Source: GSA-30 sp036384435
Lineage (GTDB): Bacteria > Pseudomonadota > Gammaproteobacteria > Xanthomonadales > Rhodanobacteraceae
Direction: 5' to 3'
DNA length: 64,000 nucleotides
Assembly: GCF_036384435.1 (NCBI RefSeq)
Contig: NZ_DASVMI010000043.1
Span: 5,474-69,473, forward strand
The notes beneath the pieces were generated by a model. It did not search any database. It was not told the origin of the DNA and worked only from the letters and a program-made list of their open reading frames with translations. The translations under genes were made by a program, and so were the position numbers. Below, in pieces: positions 1-8,416 of the stretch. Numbering within the stretch: the stretch's first letter is position 1; each line of letters begins with the position of its first letter.

Positions 1-356
1 CGTTCAGCGCCGATCCACTGCGCGCCAGTGGTGATGCGATTGATCGAGAGCAGGGCGCCCAGCGTGGTGTTGCGTGCACCGGAATCGCCGCTGAGAAACT
101 GCTGAGGGCCACCGAGATTGACGGTTGCTCCAGGAGCAACGACGGTGGCACCGATTTCGTTGTCGTTGAGTTGCGGGTTGTACTGTCCCAGGGTGATGTT
201 CTGCGCGGACGTGGCCTGACCCCAACTGCCGAGCAGCGCAGCGGCAAGGAGGCCTTGCTTGAAACACAATGGATGTCGATATGTCCGTATGCGATTCGTC
301 GATTTCGACGAGACGGGTGTGGCACGCAGAATCTGCATCCGGCGATGGCTGTTCAT
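1..356 (-). CDS. Secreted adhesin/autotransporter-like protein, N-terminal fragment (runs off left edge)
   Basis: An open frame reads leftward from ATG 356-354 to the window edge without a stop, about 118 codons. The start follows an in-frame TGA 15 bases upstream and has a GAGG motif at good distance. The product opens with a long basic stretch of about 40 residues, then a hydrophobic core (LLAAALLGSWGQATSAQ) that reads as an extended signal peptide with cleavage near residue 58. The mature part is rich in Gly, Thr, Asn and Val (NITLGQYNPQLNDNEIG), a composition typical of large repetitive surface proteins. Long signal peptides are usual in type V autotransporters and two-partner exoproteins, so I infer a surface or outer-membrane protein. 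The family cannot be named from this fragment; most of the gene lies outside the window. Confidence 0.5.
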   Translation of the reverse strand, partial: MNSHRRMQILRATPVSSKSTNRIRTYRHPLCFKQGLLAAALLGSWGQATSAQNITLGQYNPQLNDNEIGATVVAPGATVNLGGPQQFLSGDSGARNTTLGALLSINRITTGAQWIGAE

Positions 357-834
357 AAGCGTCAATCCTCATCAAGGAGATTGACCACCTCATGAGACCG
401 GACTGATGCAAGCTGGCGATGCCGATTTCATGAGCTGGCGTAGCTGATCGCTTTGGCCGTGGAGGCCGAGCCCCGACACGCAACTCTTACGAATCAGTCC
501 CCTTGCGTATGCCAGGACAGCCAACGCAACTGACGGTGTTTGTATAGATCGCTCGTCGCAGCGATGCAATTGCTGTGGCGTGAAGCTTCGTGACCCAATT
601 CACGGTTTGGAATTTTCATGAAAAACATGGACTTGTGAAATGCGCTTATGGCCATCCGCGCGATGGCATCCGTGGTCCTGCTCGAAATGCCATGTCTGTA
701 GGAGATTGGGGAGGGTGCGTAGGCCTGATCTTCGTCTCGGGACGATTTTTCATACTAGTTTTATATCTCCCGCCCCCTGGGTAGCGCGACCATATCTCCA
801 TCGGAACGGCACTGACTCAGTCGGGAGGCAGAAT
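357..834. other. Intergenic region between divergent genes, no coding signal
   Basis: The 478 bases between the leftward secreted-protein gene and the rightward small gene show no convincing reading frame; short open frames here lack a ribosome-binding site and have no recognisable product. The right part is AT-rich (around 745-770, with TTTTATATC), which suits a promoter for the small gene at 835, but I cannot fix -35 and -10 boxes. Confidence 0.4.
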
Positions 835-1023
835 ATGACGACAAACCGAATCGAATATTGTGTGGCCGGTAGCCGGCGTCATGGTTGGAATGTGATGCGC
901 CAAAACCGTCCACTGGCTTTTCGGCAGGACATCTACGACGCCGTCGCGTTGGCTACGCATATCGCCGAACGCGAGGCCCATGCCACGGAATACGCTGTGA
1001 AAGTCACTTTTTCAGAGAGATAA
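835..1023 (+). CDS. Small uncharacterised protein, 62 aa
   Basis: ATG at 835 is preceded by a strong ribosome-binding site, GGGAGGC, seven bases upstream, and this decides the start; the frame is open further 5' but without such a site. The product begins MTTNRIEYCVAGSRRHGWNV and has the rhythm of a small single-domain fold: a strand with G-W-x-V, then a helix with regularly spaced alanines (DAVALATHIAEREAHA), then a strand (AVKVTF). This pattern recalls small DUF2188-like proteins, but I cannot assign it. There is no signal peptide or membrane segment. It is monocistronic, followed about 110 bases later by the small RNA candidate. Confidence rests on the ribosome-binding site and the ordered composition. 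Confidence 0.55.
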   Translation: MTTNRIEYCVAGSRRHGWNVMRQNRPLAFRQDIYDAVALATHIAEREAHATEYAVKVTFSER

Positions 1024-1130
1024 CCAATTCGCCGGGACGACAGGTCCCTGGCAAACGGCTTCCAACAACCATGCTGGGCAGGATGCCCAACCTCCCTTCG
1101 CTGAGAGCGTGGTTTGTCTGGAAGAATGTG

Positions 1131-1233
1131 TGGTCCTGACCCCCTGCAGGCCACACTGATGGGATCCCCCTGTCCCATCCCTGCAACAATGGACGTTGCG
1201 GCTGGCCCGGGCGCAAGCCCGGGCCATTTTTTT
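1131..1233 (+). ncRNA. Putative small RNA with two C-rich hairpin loops (sX13-like)
   Basis: Four consecutive hairpins fill this 103-base stretch and end in a textbook terminator. Hairpin 1 pairs TGG-CCTG (1131-1138, one T bulged) with CAGGCCA (1147-1153), leaving a loop with ACCCCCTG. Hairpin 2 pairs GATGGGA (1158-1164) with TCCCATC (1173-1179), loop TCCCCCTG. Hairpin 3 pairs GCAAC (1183-1187) with GTTGC (1195-1199). Hairpin 4 is the terminator. Two loops sharing CCCCCTG recall sX13 of Xanthomonas, a roughly 115-nt sRNA whose C-rich loops pair with G-rich ribosome-binding sites. I see no clear promoter boxes just upstream of 1131, so the 5' end is approximate. The resemblance is structural, not a sequence match. 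Confidence 0.6.
1204..1233 (+). terminator. Rho-independent terminator of the small RNA
   Basis: A perfect 9-bp stem GGCCCGGGC (1204-1212) and GCCCGGGCC (1217-1225) closes a GCAA tetraloop and is followed by A and seven T (1227-1233). It is oriented for rightward transcription and has no coding gene directly upstream, which supports a separate RNA gene. Confidence 0.9.
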
Positions 1234-1525
1234 GCGTCGATGAGCGCCAACAGGTTCGGCGGTACGTCGAGTCCGCGACACCATCACCCCTGACGTATCG
1301 CGAACCCCTGCTGGCGCCATCTCGGCTTGCGGCTGGCAATCACAGTCTACCAGTCCAATTTTCTGCGCTGCACCATCACCTCTTCGCCAGGAGGCGCCGG
1401 TTCACGATTGTGAAAAGGACGGCTTGATCATGACATGACGTTCTATCGTTTTCCCTTACGAACCGCGGATTTGGGCACATCTTTTGCTTCGCCTTTCGTA
1501 GCGGACGACGGTTGCGAGAAGTGTC

Positions 1526-2569
1526 ATGGCGGACGACATCCGGTTCCTTAAGCGAATACGACGCCTACGTGCCTGGGGTCTGGGCGCGGGGTTTCTGTGC
1601 GTGGCGGCGGTGTTCTTCGAGCTCCACGCAGGCCCGGTTCCCTGGTTACTGGCCATCTGCCATGCCTTCGTCTGGCCTCATGTGGCCTATGCCATCGCTT
1701 CCAACCATGCCCGCAAGCGTTTTGCCGAATACATCAACCTCGGGGTGGATTCGGCCATGGGGGGAGTCTGGGTTGCCCTGATGCAGTTCAACCTGCTACC
1801 CAGCCTGCTGCTGGTCAGCATGCTTTCGGCAGATAAGCTGAACGTGGGTGGTTGGCGATTATTGGCGCGGACATTGCCCGCGCAGGTCATGGCTTGCGCT
1901 TTTACGGCAGCCGTAACGGGCTTTCACGTGCAGATGCACAGCTCCGAACTGGTGATCATCGCTTGCGCGCCGTTGCTGCTGATTTATCCCAGTGCCACCA
2001 GTTTTGCCGCTCATAGCCTGGCCCGGCGCGTAGTTCAGCAAAATGCCACGTTGCGCGAAATCGGACGTCGGGACGCCCTGACTGGCCTGGCTAGTCGTAG
2101 CTACTGGAGCGAATTGGCGTATGCGCAACTGCGTACCGCGCGTTCGCGAGGGCAGGATGCGGCGATGCTGATGCTGGATGTGGACCACTTCAAGAGCATC
2201 AATGACCTCGGTGGGCATGCGGCCGGCGACCAGGTATTGCGTCAGTTCGCCGGGCTGTTGCGGCGGTCGATTCGTAGCACGGATACGGCGGCGCGTTTCG
2301 CCGGAGACGAATTTGTCGTGTTGTTGCCGGGTGCCAATGCGGCTGTAGCCGCCGACATCGCTGAACTCATCCGTCAGCGCATGGCGGGGATTCGCTCCAG
2401 CGGCGTGGAATGTTCGGTCAGTATCGGCATTGCTGTGCTTGAGGACTGGATGTCCAGCGCGGAAAGCTGGATCGATGCCGCCGACCAGGCCCTTTACGCC
2501 GCCAAAGTGCATGGACGTAACCGGATCATGCCTTATGACCACCAAGGCCGGCTCGTCGAGCCGGCCTGA
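1526..2569 (+). CDS. Membrane-bound diguanylate cyclase, MASE2-GGDEF
   Basis: The 347-residue protein should make the second messenger cyclic di-GMP from two GTP. Residues about 10-170 form a hydrophobic sensor of several membrane helices matching MASE2 (motifs FVWPHVAYAIAS and VWVALMQFNLLPSLLL), as in AdrA/DgcC. Residues about 185-340 are the GGDEF domain: DALTGLASR, then DVDHFKSIND for metal and substrate binding. The signature is A-GDEF (residues 259-263) instead of GGDEF; active AGDEF enzymes are known. An RxxD inhibitory site (RSTD) sits five residues before the signature, so product inhibition is likely. ATG 1526 is used; a second frame overlaps but lacks domain content. It stands alone, convergent with the peptidase gene. 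Confidence 0.9.
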   Translation: MADDIRFLKRIRRLRAWGLGAGFLCVAAVFFELHAGPVPWLLAICHAFVWPHVAYAIASNHARKRFAEYINLGVDSAMGGVWVALMQFNLLPSLLLVSMLSADKLNVGGWRLLARTLPAQVMACAFTAAVTGFHVQMHSSELVIIACAPLLLIYPSATSFAAHSLARRVVQQNATLREIGRRDALTGLASRSYWSELAYAQLRTARSRGQDAAMLMLDVDHFKSINDLGGHAAGDQVLRQFAGLLRRSIRSTDTAARFAGDEFVVLLPGANAAVAADIAELIRQRMAGIRSSGVECSVSIGIAVLEDWMSSAESWIDAADQALYAAKVHGRNRIMPYDHQGRLVEPA

Positions 2570-2597
2570 TCGAATGGCCTGTGATGACCGGCGATGA

Positions 2598-4571
2598 TTA
2601 TCGGACAGTGAGCACGTCGTTGCCGCGATCGGAATCAGGCAGTTTGTGCTCCGGATCGAGCGTAGCGTTGACTACCTTGTGTTTGCCATCGACGTGGAGC
2701 GTGAAACTGCGATGCTGTTGCCATGTCTCCACCGGAATACGCACGTCGGTCTTGCTGCCGTCGTCGTAGCGCAGTTCGAGTGTATTGGGCATAACCAGCT
2801 GGTCGAGATTGGCCACCGTCACGTCCGCGCCGTGGCTCCAGTCGCCTTTTGTGGGTGCGACTTTCTGCACGGCCATGTCCAATTGCCAGTTATGCTGATA
2901 CCAGCCGCGCCAGAACCAGCCTAGATCTTCACCAGTGTCGCTTTCCATGAAGCGGAAGAAATCGGTAGGACTAGGGTGCTTGTAGGCCCAGGTCTGGATA
3001 TAACGACGGAACGCCGGATCGAAGCGCTCTGGTCCAATGATCTGCTCGCGTAGCAGCACCAGGCCGAATGCCGATTTGAAATACGTCATCGGGTGCCGAT
3101 ACTTTTCCGGCACCATGTCCGCACCGATCAGCAATGGCGGTGCATCACGATCCTTCATGACCTGGGCCATTTCATCGGCTGGATTGCCGCCGCCGGGAGC
3201 GTATTCGCTATCGCGCTTGGGCGCATACTCGCCGTGGTTGAAGGCGTCGCCCTCGTAGACATCGATGAAGGTGTTGAAGCCTTCATCCATCCATGCGTTG
3301 CGGCGCTCGTCGGTGCCTACGATCATCGGAAACCAGGTGTGTCCGATCTCGTGGGCGATGATCATGTGCAGAACACGGTCCTTGACGACTTTGGCGTCGA
3401 AGGTGATGCCGGGATATTCCATGCCGCCAGCGGTGCCGGCTTCGTTGATGGCGACTGGATAAGGATACGGATACCACTGCCTCGAAAAATATTCGGTGGA
3501 GCTCTTGAGATATTCAGTGGCACGGCCCCAGCGGTCGTTGCCTGCGCTTTCCACCGGATAGGCCGACATGGCCAGCGCCGTGCGGCCTTGTGGCAGGTTG
3601 ATGCGGGCGGCATCCCAAACGAAGGCCTTGGATGCGCCAAAGGCGACATCGCGCGTATTTTCCATGCGAAAGCGCCAGGTCAGCGTGCCGCTTTGCTTGG
3701 GACGGCTATGAGCATCGGTCACCTCCTGCGGCGAGCGGATCATCACCGTGCTGTCGCTGTGCCGAGCCTGTTCAAGGCGTTTCTGTTCGGTGGTGGTCAG
3801 CACCTCTTGTGGATTGAGCAATTGGCCCGAGCCGACCACGATCATGTCCCAGGGTACCGTCACGGCATACTCGAAGTCGCCGTATTCGAGATAGAACTCG
3901 CTGTTGAGATAAGGCGCGGTGTCCCAGCCACGCAGGTCGTCGTAGACGCACAGGCGCGGATACCACTGCGCAATCTCGTAGATGTCGCCGTTCTTGCTGG
4001 TGTTGTAGTCCATGCGCCCGCCGAATTCGCCAGGCACCGTGAAGCTGTAATGGATATGCACGCGAACCGTGCCTCCGGACGCCTTCACTGCGTCAGGCAA
4101 CTGGATCTGCATACGGGTGTCAGCTACTGTCCAGGTGGCTTTTTGCAGATGGCCCCTGGCATCTTCCACCTCGACCGAGGCGATGCGATAACCATCGGTG
4201 AATTCCTCAGGGAATGCGCTGGATGTGAAAGCACCACGCGCATCCTTGCGGTAACGATTCTGCTCGACGTGCAACCACAGTGCGTCCAGTGCGTCGGGAC
4301 TATGGTTTGTATAGGTGATGATCTCGTTGCCGCTGAGTGTGCGCGTGGCCGGATCGAGCGAAGCCTCGATCTTGTAATCGGCGCGATTCTGCCAGAAGAG
4401 CGGGCCAGGTTTGCCGCTGCCTGAGCGATATGCATTGACGGCTTGCGGATAGTTGAACGGCGCGAAAGTTTCGTGCGGATCGAAATGGGAGTTATCCGTC
4501 GCTGCGGCTGTGCCGGCCAGGGAAAACAGGGCGACGCCGATGGCGCCGGCGAGATTCGGGATTTTCTTCAT
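2598..4571 (-). CDS. Secreted M1-family zinc metallopeptidase
   Basis: This 657-residue protein belongs to the M1 (gluzincin) aminopeptidase-like family. The zinc site is HEIGH at residues 407-411 with the third ligand E430 in NAWMDEGF, the exact HExxH-18-E spacing. The exopeptidase motif upstream reads GGMEYP in place of the usual GAMEN. The start is placed at ATG 4571 because it opens a clean signal peptide (MKKIPNLAGAIGVALFSLAG, cleavage after TAAA); an upstream in-frame TTG would add an implausible 11-residue prefix. A periplasmic or extracellular role in peptide turnover is expected. It is monocistronic, facing the diguanylate cyclase, and the neighbouring sugar genes give no hint about substrate. 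Confidence 0.9.
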   Translation of the reverse strand: MKKIPNLAGAIGVALFSLAGTAAATDNSHFDPHETFAPFNYPQAVNAYRSGSGKPGPLFWQNRADYKIEASLDPATRTLSGNEIITYTNHSPDALDALWLHVEQNRYRKDARGAFTSSAFPEEFTDGYRIASVEVEDARGHLQKATWTVADTRMQIQLPDAVKASGGTVRVHIHYSFTVPGEFGGRMDYNTSKNGDIYEIAQWYPRLCVYDDLRGWDTAPYLNSEFYLEYGDFEYAVTVPWDMIVVGSGQLLNPQEVLTTTEQKRLEQARHSDSTVMIRSPQEVTDAHSRPKQSGTLTWRFRMENTRDVAFGASKAFVWDAARINLPQGRTALAMSAYPVESAGNDRWGRATEYLKSSTEYFSRQWYPYPYPVAINEAGTAGGMEYPGITFDAKVVKDRVLHMIIAHEIGHTWFPMIVGTDERRNAWMDEGFNTFIDVYEGDAFNHGEYAPKRDSEYAPGGGNPADEMAQVMKDRDAPPLLIGADMVPEKYRHPMTYFKSAFGLVLLREQIIGPERFDPAFRRYIQTWAYKHPSPTDFFRFMESDTGEDLGWFWRGWYQHNWQLDMAVQKVAPTKGDWSHGADVTVANLDQLVMPNTLELRYDDGSKTDVRIPVETWQQHRSFTLHVDGKHKVVNATLDPEHKLPDSDRGNDVLTVR

Positions 4572-4742
4572 GCGTGGCTCGTGGGTGATGTGCCTTCCTG
4601 GCAAGGCAGCACGTCGTATCGGTACGGCGCGGCGAAGAAGATGTCATACGGCAAGCGGCGTGCCGGCGCCAGTGCGACATGGCATGCATCACGACGCCAT
4701 GGCGGACCATGGCCTGGTCAGGGGAGGGAGTGTGCGCGAAAG

Positions 4743-4762
4743 ACGGGCCTCGTAAGGCCCGT
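4743..4762 (-). terminator. Hairpin terminator after the mannose operon
   Basis: ACGGGCCT (4743-4750) and AGGCCCGT (4755-4762) form a perfect 8-bp stem with a 4-base loop. On the minus strand the stem is followed by CTTTCG, a weak T tract. It lies about 80 bases past the end of the isomerase gene and is the likely end of the leftward operon. Confidence 0.5.
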
Positions 4763-4840
4763 CATGAAGCTGGAAAGCAGAAATACCACGCCATGCCGAT
4801 CGGTGACTGGCAGGGCCTGGTCGCCGACCGGCGATAAATC

Positions 4841-6073
4841 TTACGGTGTACCGCCCGCGCGGATCAGTGCGATGACTTCGTAGCAGGCGCCCATCGTATG
4901 GTAATCGACCTTGCCGGCGGGGCTTTTCTCGTCGTCGTACTTCTTGTTGTCCTGAGTGAGGATGCGATACCAGGCGCCGTGCGTGTGATCGACGAAATGC
5001 TTCCAGCTGTATGCCCAGATCTTCTCGTACCACTGGTCGTAGCTGGCATCACCCGTGCGGGCATGCAGCAACGCAGCAGCAGCCAGCGACTCGGCCTGCA
5101 CCCAGAAGTACTTGTCACCGTCGCATACCTTGCCGTCGGGATCGAAGCCGTAGACGATGCCGCCGTGGGTGTCGTCCCAGGCATGTTGCAGGGCGGTATC
5201 GAACAGGTGGCGCGCCTTGCCGACGAGCCACTTTTCCTCGCGATTGCGTTCGAGCAGCAATGGTTCGAGGATCATCAGCAGCTTGGACCACTCGGTCTGG
5301 TGACCGGGCTGGAAACCCCAAGGGCGGAACAGGTGCTTGGGATTGTCGAGGTTGTATTTCCAGTCCACCTCCCAGTGCGTGTCGTAATGCTCCCAGACCA
5401 GGCCACCGTTCGTGGCTGGCTTGTCGGCGGTCTTGGCGGCCTGGCGTTCGGTCATGTTGTACGCCAGCGTCAGGGCGCGGTCGAGATAACGCGTATCGTC
5501 ACTGGCCTGGTACGCGGCCAGCATCGCCTCGCACATGTGCATATTGGCGTTTTGGCCACGGTAGTCGCTGAAGTGCCAGTGATCGTCACACTCGTCGCGG
5601 TATAGCCCGGCGTCGGCATCCCAGTAGTATTTTTCCAGCAGATCCCAGGTCTCATCCATCCATGGAATGACGTCCTTGATGCCGGCCTTTAACGCGGTGG
5701 AGTAGGCCAGCAGCACGAATGCCACGCCGTAGCAGTGATAGGTAAGGTCTTCGGGTTTGCCGTCGCGAATCGTCCAGGCGTAGCCGCCGTTGGGTTGGCG
5801 ATGCACGTCGCGCAGGTATTTCAAGCCATGGTGGGTCGCCTGGAGATATTCGGGATTTGCGAATTCGATCGAGGCCATGGCGTAGTTGAAGACGAAGCGC
5901 GTGCTGCTTACCAGGTGACGGTGGCTCTTGTCGTAGATCGTGCCGTCGTCCTTGAAATACTGGTAGAAGCCGCCTTCCGCATCGATGCAGCGCGGATGAT
6001 AGAAGGCCATCGTCTGCTTGATGTGGTCGAGCAGGAAGGCTTCGGAGCGGAAGTCCGGAGTGGGGGTGCTCAT
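4841..6073 (-). CDS. AGE-family sugar isomerase, probable D-mannose isomerase
   Basis: The 410-residue protein is an N-acylglucosamine 2-epimerase (AGE) superfamily enzyme with an alpha/alpha barrel. The N-terminal motif HRHLVSSTRFVFNYAMA is typical of the mannose isomerase/YihS branch. The start is ATG 6073 (MSTPTPDF): it overlaps the stop of the upstream fructokinase in an ATGA, indicating coupled translation, and the open frame further upstream would run into the kinase gene. From family and context I infer conversion of mannose to fructose in the cytoplasm, the product being taken by the kinase next door. Cellobiose 2-epimerase and YihS-like activities are alternatives in the same superfamily. 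It is the last gene of the operon lacI-MFS-kinase-isomerase. Confidence 0.8.
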   Translation of the reverse strand: MSTPTPDFRSEAFLLDHIKQTMAFYHPRCIDAEGGFYQYFKDDGTIYDKSHRHLVSSTRFVFNYAMASIEFANPEYLQATHHGLKYLRDVHRQPNGGYAWTIRDGKPEDLTYHCYGVAFVLLAYSTALKAGIKDVIPWMDETWDLLEKYYWDADAGLYRDECDDHWHFSDYRGQNANMHMCEAMLAAYQASDDTRYLDRALTLAYNMTERQAAKTADKPATNGGLVWEHYDTHWEVDWKYNLDNPKHLFRPWGFQPGHQTEWSKLLMILEPLLLERNREEKWLVGKARHLFDTALQHAWDDTHGGIVYGFDPDGKVCDGDKYFWVQAESLAAAALLHARTGDASYDQWYEKIWAYSWKHFVDHTHGAWYRILTQDNKKYDDEKSPAGKVDYHTMGACYEVIALIRAGGTP

Positions 6074-7047
6074 GCGTAGCTCTCCATGAATTGAAGGACC
6101 TCCGATTCGCCAGGCATGGCCGTGAACGAACCCTGGCGGGTCACGGTCAGCGCGCCGCATGCGGCAGCGAAGCGCAAGGTGGCGTGCAGGCGGGGGAGTT
6201 CCTGCACGAGTTTATCCAGGCGGCCTTCACCCTGTTCAAGCTCGGCCAGTCGCAGCAGCAGGCCGCCGACGAATGCGTCGCCAGCGGCGGTGGTATCGAC
6301 CGCCGGCACCGTGAATACCGGCAATTCGCCTTCGGCATCGGGATGGAACCAGCGTAGGCCGTTGCCGCCATCGGTGACGATAAGCAGGCGTGTCCGACCT
6401 TGCCACAAGTGATCCAGGACAGCTTCGCGGCCATCGACCGCCAGGTAATCGAATTCTTCCACACTGAGCTTGACCACGTCGGCCAGGCGCAGGCCTTCCC
6501 ACATTTCCGGACGTGCGTTGACGCCGGCCGGCCACAGCGCCGGACGCAGGTTCAGGTCGAAGCTGACCAGTGCGCCGGCCTCGCGTGCACGCCGCATGCC
6601 TTCGCGCGTGGCCGCGGCCATGGCCGGTTCGGTCATGCTGTTGGAGCACACGTGGAAGACTGCCGCCTTGTTGAAATCCTCGTCACGGAAGTGCTCGGAT
6701 CGGAACAGCAGATCGGCCGATGGCGGGCGATAGAAGCTGAAGCTACGTTCGCCATGGGCATCGAGCGCCACGAAGGCCAGCGCGGTATTGGCTTGGCCGG
6801 TACGTGTCACGCCCGAACAATCGACGCCCGCCTGTTGCAGGCTGTCGAGCAGGAAGTCGCCGAAGATGTCCTTGCCGAGCATGCCGGCGAAAGCACCGGG
6901 CCCTCCGAGGCGGGCGACGGCTACGGCCACATTCGCCGGCGCACCGCCGGCGAATGGGACGAAGCTGTGTGGAAAACCTCTCGAATCACGACCTTCACTA
7001 TGGAAATCGATCAGCGCTTCACCGAAACAAAGGATGTTGCCTGGCAT
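6070..7047 (-). CDS. PfkB-family fructokinase
   Basis: This 325-residue ribokinase-superfamily protein should phosphorylate fructose to fructose 6-phosphate with ATP. Diagnostic features are the N-terminal FGEALIDF strand, the substrate-binding FAGGAPANVAVAVARLG, and the C-terminal anion hole DTTAAGDAF at residues 250-258, with D256 as catalytic base. Length is normal for fructokinases. It starts 9 bases after the MFS transporter gene and its stop overlaps the isomerase start, so all three are co-transcribed. Other PfkB sugar kinases (2-keto-3-deoxygluconate kinase, for example) cannot be excluded from sequence alone, but the isomerase partner makes fructose the best guess. Confidence 0.88.
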   Translation of the reverse strand: MPGNILCFGEALIDFHSEGRDSRGFPHSFVPFAGGAPANVAVAVARLGGPGAFAGMLGKDIFGDFLLDSLQQAGVDCSGVTRTGQANTALAFVALDAHGERSFSFYRPPSADLLFRSEHFRDEDFNKAAVFHVCSNSMTEPAMAAATREGMRRAREAGALVSFDLNLRPALWPAGVNARPEMWEGLRLADVVKLSVEEFDYLAVDGREAVLDHLWQGRTRLLIVTDGGNGLRWFHPDAEGELPVFTVPAVDTTAAGDAFVGGLLLRLAELEQGEGRLDKLVQELPRLHATLRFAAACGALTVTRQGSFTAMPGESEVLQFMESYA

Positions 7048-7056
7048 CTAGGGGTC

Positions 7057-8388
7057 TCAGCGGCCGGAGGCCGCGGTCGGAAGGGTGTAGTCGATGATCT
7101 TCGAGCCACGGGCGCCGTAGAACAGGATGTACGCGTAGCAGATCAGCGGGAGGAAGAAGGCATGCTGGATACCGATCTGGTCGGCGATGAAACCCTGCAG
7201 CGGAGGAATGACCGCGCCACCCACGATGGCCATGATCAATAGGCTCGATGCCTTGCCGGTCAGCGGCCCCAGGCGCTCGATGCCCAGTGCGAAGATGGTC
7301 GGGAACATGATCGAGTTGAACAGGCCGATGACCACGATCGACCACATGGCGATATTGCCCGAGGTCGTCATGGTGGTGAGAACCAGCAGCATGTTGATCA
7401 CCGAGAAGATCGCCAGCAGGCGGCGGGGTGACATCATGGCCAGCAAGGCCGAACCGAGGAACCGACCGACCATCGCGCAGCCCCAATATAGCGAGACGTA
7501 GTGCGCGGCATCCTGTTCGCTCATGTGGCCGATGTTCGGCGCAGCGATGTAATTGACCATGAAACTGCCGATCGCCACCTCGGCTCCGACGTAGCAGAAG
7601 ATCGCGATCACGCCGAACAGTACATGCGGAATCTTCAGCGCATCGAGCAGGCTATGGCTCCCGCTGTCGGCCTGCTCGGTGGTTTCCTTCAGCTTGGGCA
7701 GGTTAAACAGGTAGACGAAGACTGCCAGCAACACCAGGACGATGGCCAAACCGATGTACGGCCCCTGCACGGCAGAGGCTTCATGCGCGCGATAGATAAC
7801 CTGATCGGCCGGGGCCATCTGCTTGATGTCGTCGGCGCTTTTCACCGTCGTCGACAGGATGAGCATGCCGCCGAACCACGGCGCCAGGAAGGTGCCGAAT
7901 GAGTTGAGCGCCTGCGCCAGCGTGAGTCGGCTGGAACTGGTCTTTTCCGGCCCGAGCAGTGCCACGTAGGGGTTGGCGGCCACCTGCAGCACGGTGATGC
8001 CGGTGGCCAGGACGAACAGGGCGCCGAGGAAGAACGGATACGACCGCATGCCAGCGGCCGGCCAGAAGGTGGCGGCGCCGATGCCTGCCACGATCAGGCC
8101 TGCCACGATGCCCTTCTTGTAGCCGAGCCCAGCGACCAGTCGGCCAGCCGGCAGCGCCATGAGGAAGTACGCACCGAAGAAGGTGAACTGGATCAGCATG
8201 GCCTTGAAGTAGGTCAGTTCGAAGACCGCCTTCAGGTGAGGAATCAGGATGTCGTTGAGGCAAGTGAGGAAACCCCACATGAAGAAGATGGTCGTGAGTA
8301 CGCCCATCGCCATCGGATAGTCGGTGTAGCGTGCGCTGCCGTCTTGCGTGGAAGCGCTTTGTGGCATGGAGGGAGGGGTGGGTGCCAT
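7057..8388 (-). CDS. MFS sugar:proton symporter, FucP/glucose-galactose type
   Basis: The 443-residue protein has about twelve hydrophobic segments and belongs to the FHS branch of the major facilitator superfamily. Telling motifs are FFMWGFLTCLNDILIPHLK in the first helix, FFGAYFLMALPAGRL in the second, and LQVAANPYVALLGPE, all usual in FucP and glucose/galactose permeases. A GAGG ribosome-binding site precedes ATG 8388. It lies 28 bases after the LacI gene and 9 bases before the kinase. Given the GH92 alpha-mannosidase across the divergent promoter and the mannose isomerase downstream, mannose is the likely cargo, moved across the inner membrane. Confidence 0.88.
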   Translation of the reverse strand: MAPTPPSMPQSASTQDGSARYTDYPMAMGVLTTIFFMWGFLTCLNDILIPHLKAVFELTYFKAMLIQFTFFGAYFLMALPAGRLVAGLGYKKGIVAGLIVAGIGAATFWPAAGMRSYPFFLGALFVLATGITVLQVAANPYVALLGPEKTSSSRLTLAQALNSFGTFLAPWFGGMLILSTTVKSADDIKQMAPADQVIYRAHEASAVQGPYIGLAIVLVLLAVFVYLFNLPKLKETTEQADSGSHSLLDALKIPHVLFGVIAIFCYVGAEVAIGSFMVNYIAAPNIGHMSEQDAAHYVSLYWGCAMVGRFLGSALLAMMSPRRLLAIFSVINMLLVLTTMTTSGNIAMWSIVVIGLFNSIMFPTIFALGIERLGPLTGKASSLLIMAIVGGAVIPPLQGFIADQIGIQHAFFLPLICYAYILFYGARGSKIIDYTLPTAASGR

Positions 8389-8416
8389 GGGGGGTCCTCG
8401 CGAGTTGTTACTAACT

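Noticed and set aside
3093..4424. Long plus-strand open frame of 443 codons
   Set aside because: Lies wholly antisense to the M1 peptidase, has no ribosome-binding site and no recognisable domain; it is a by-product of GC-rich codon use.
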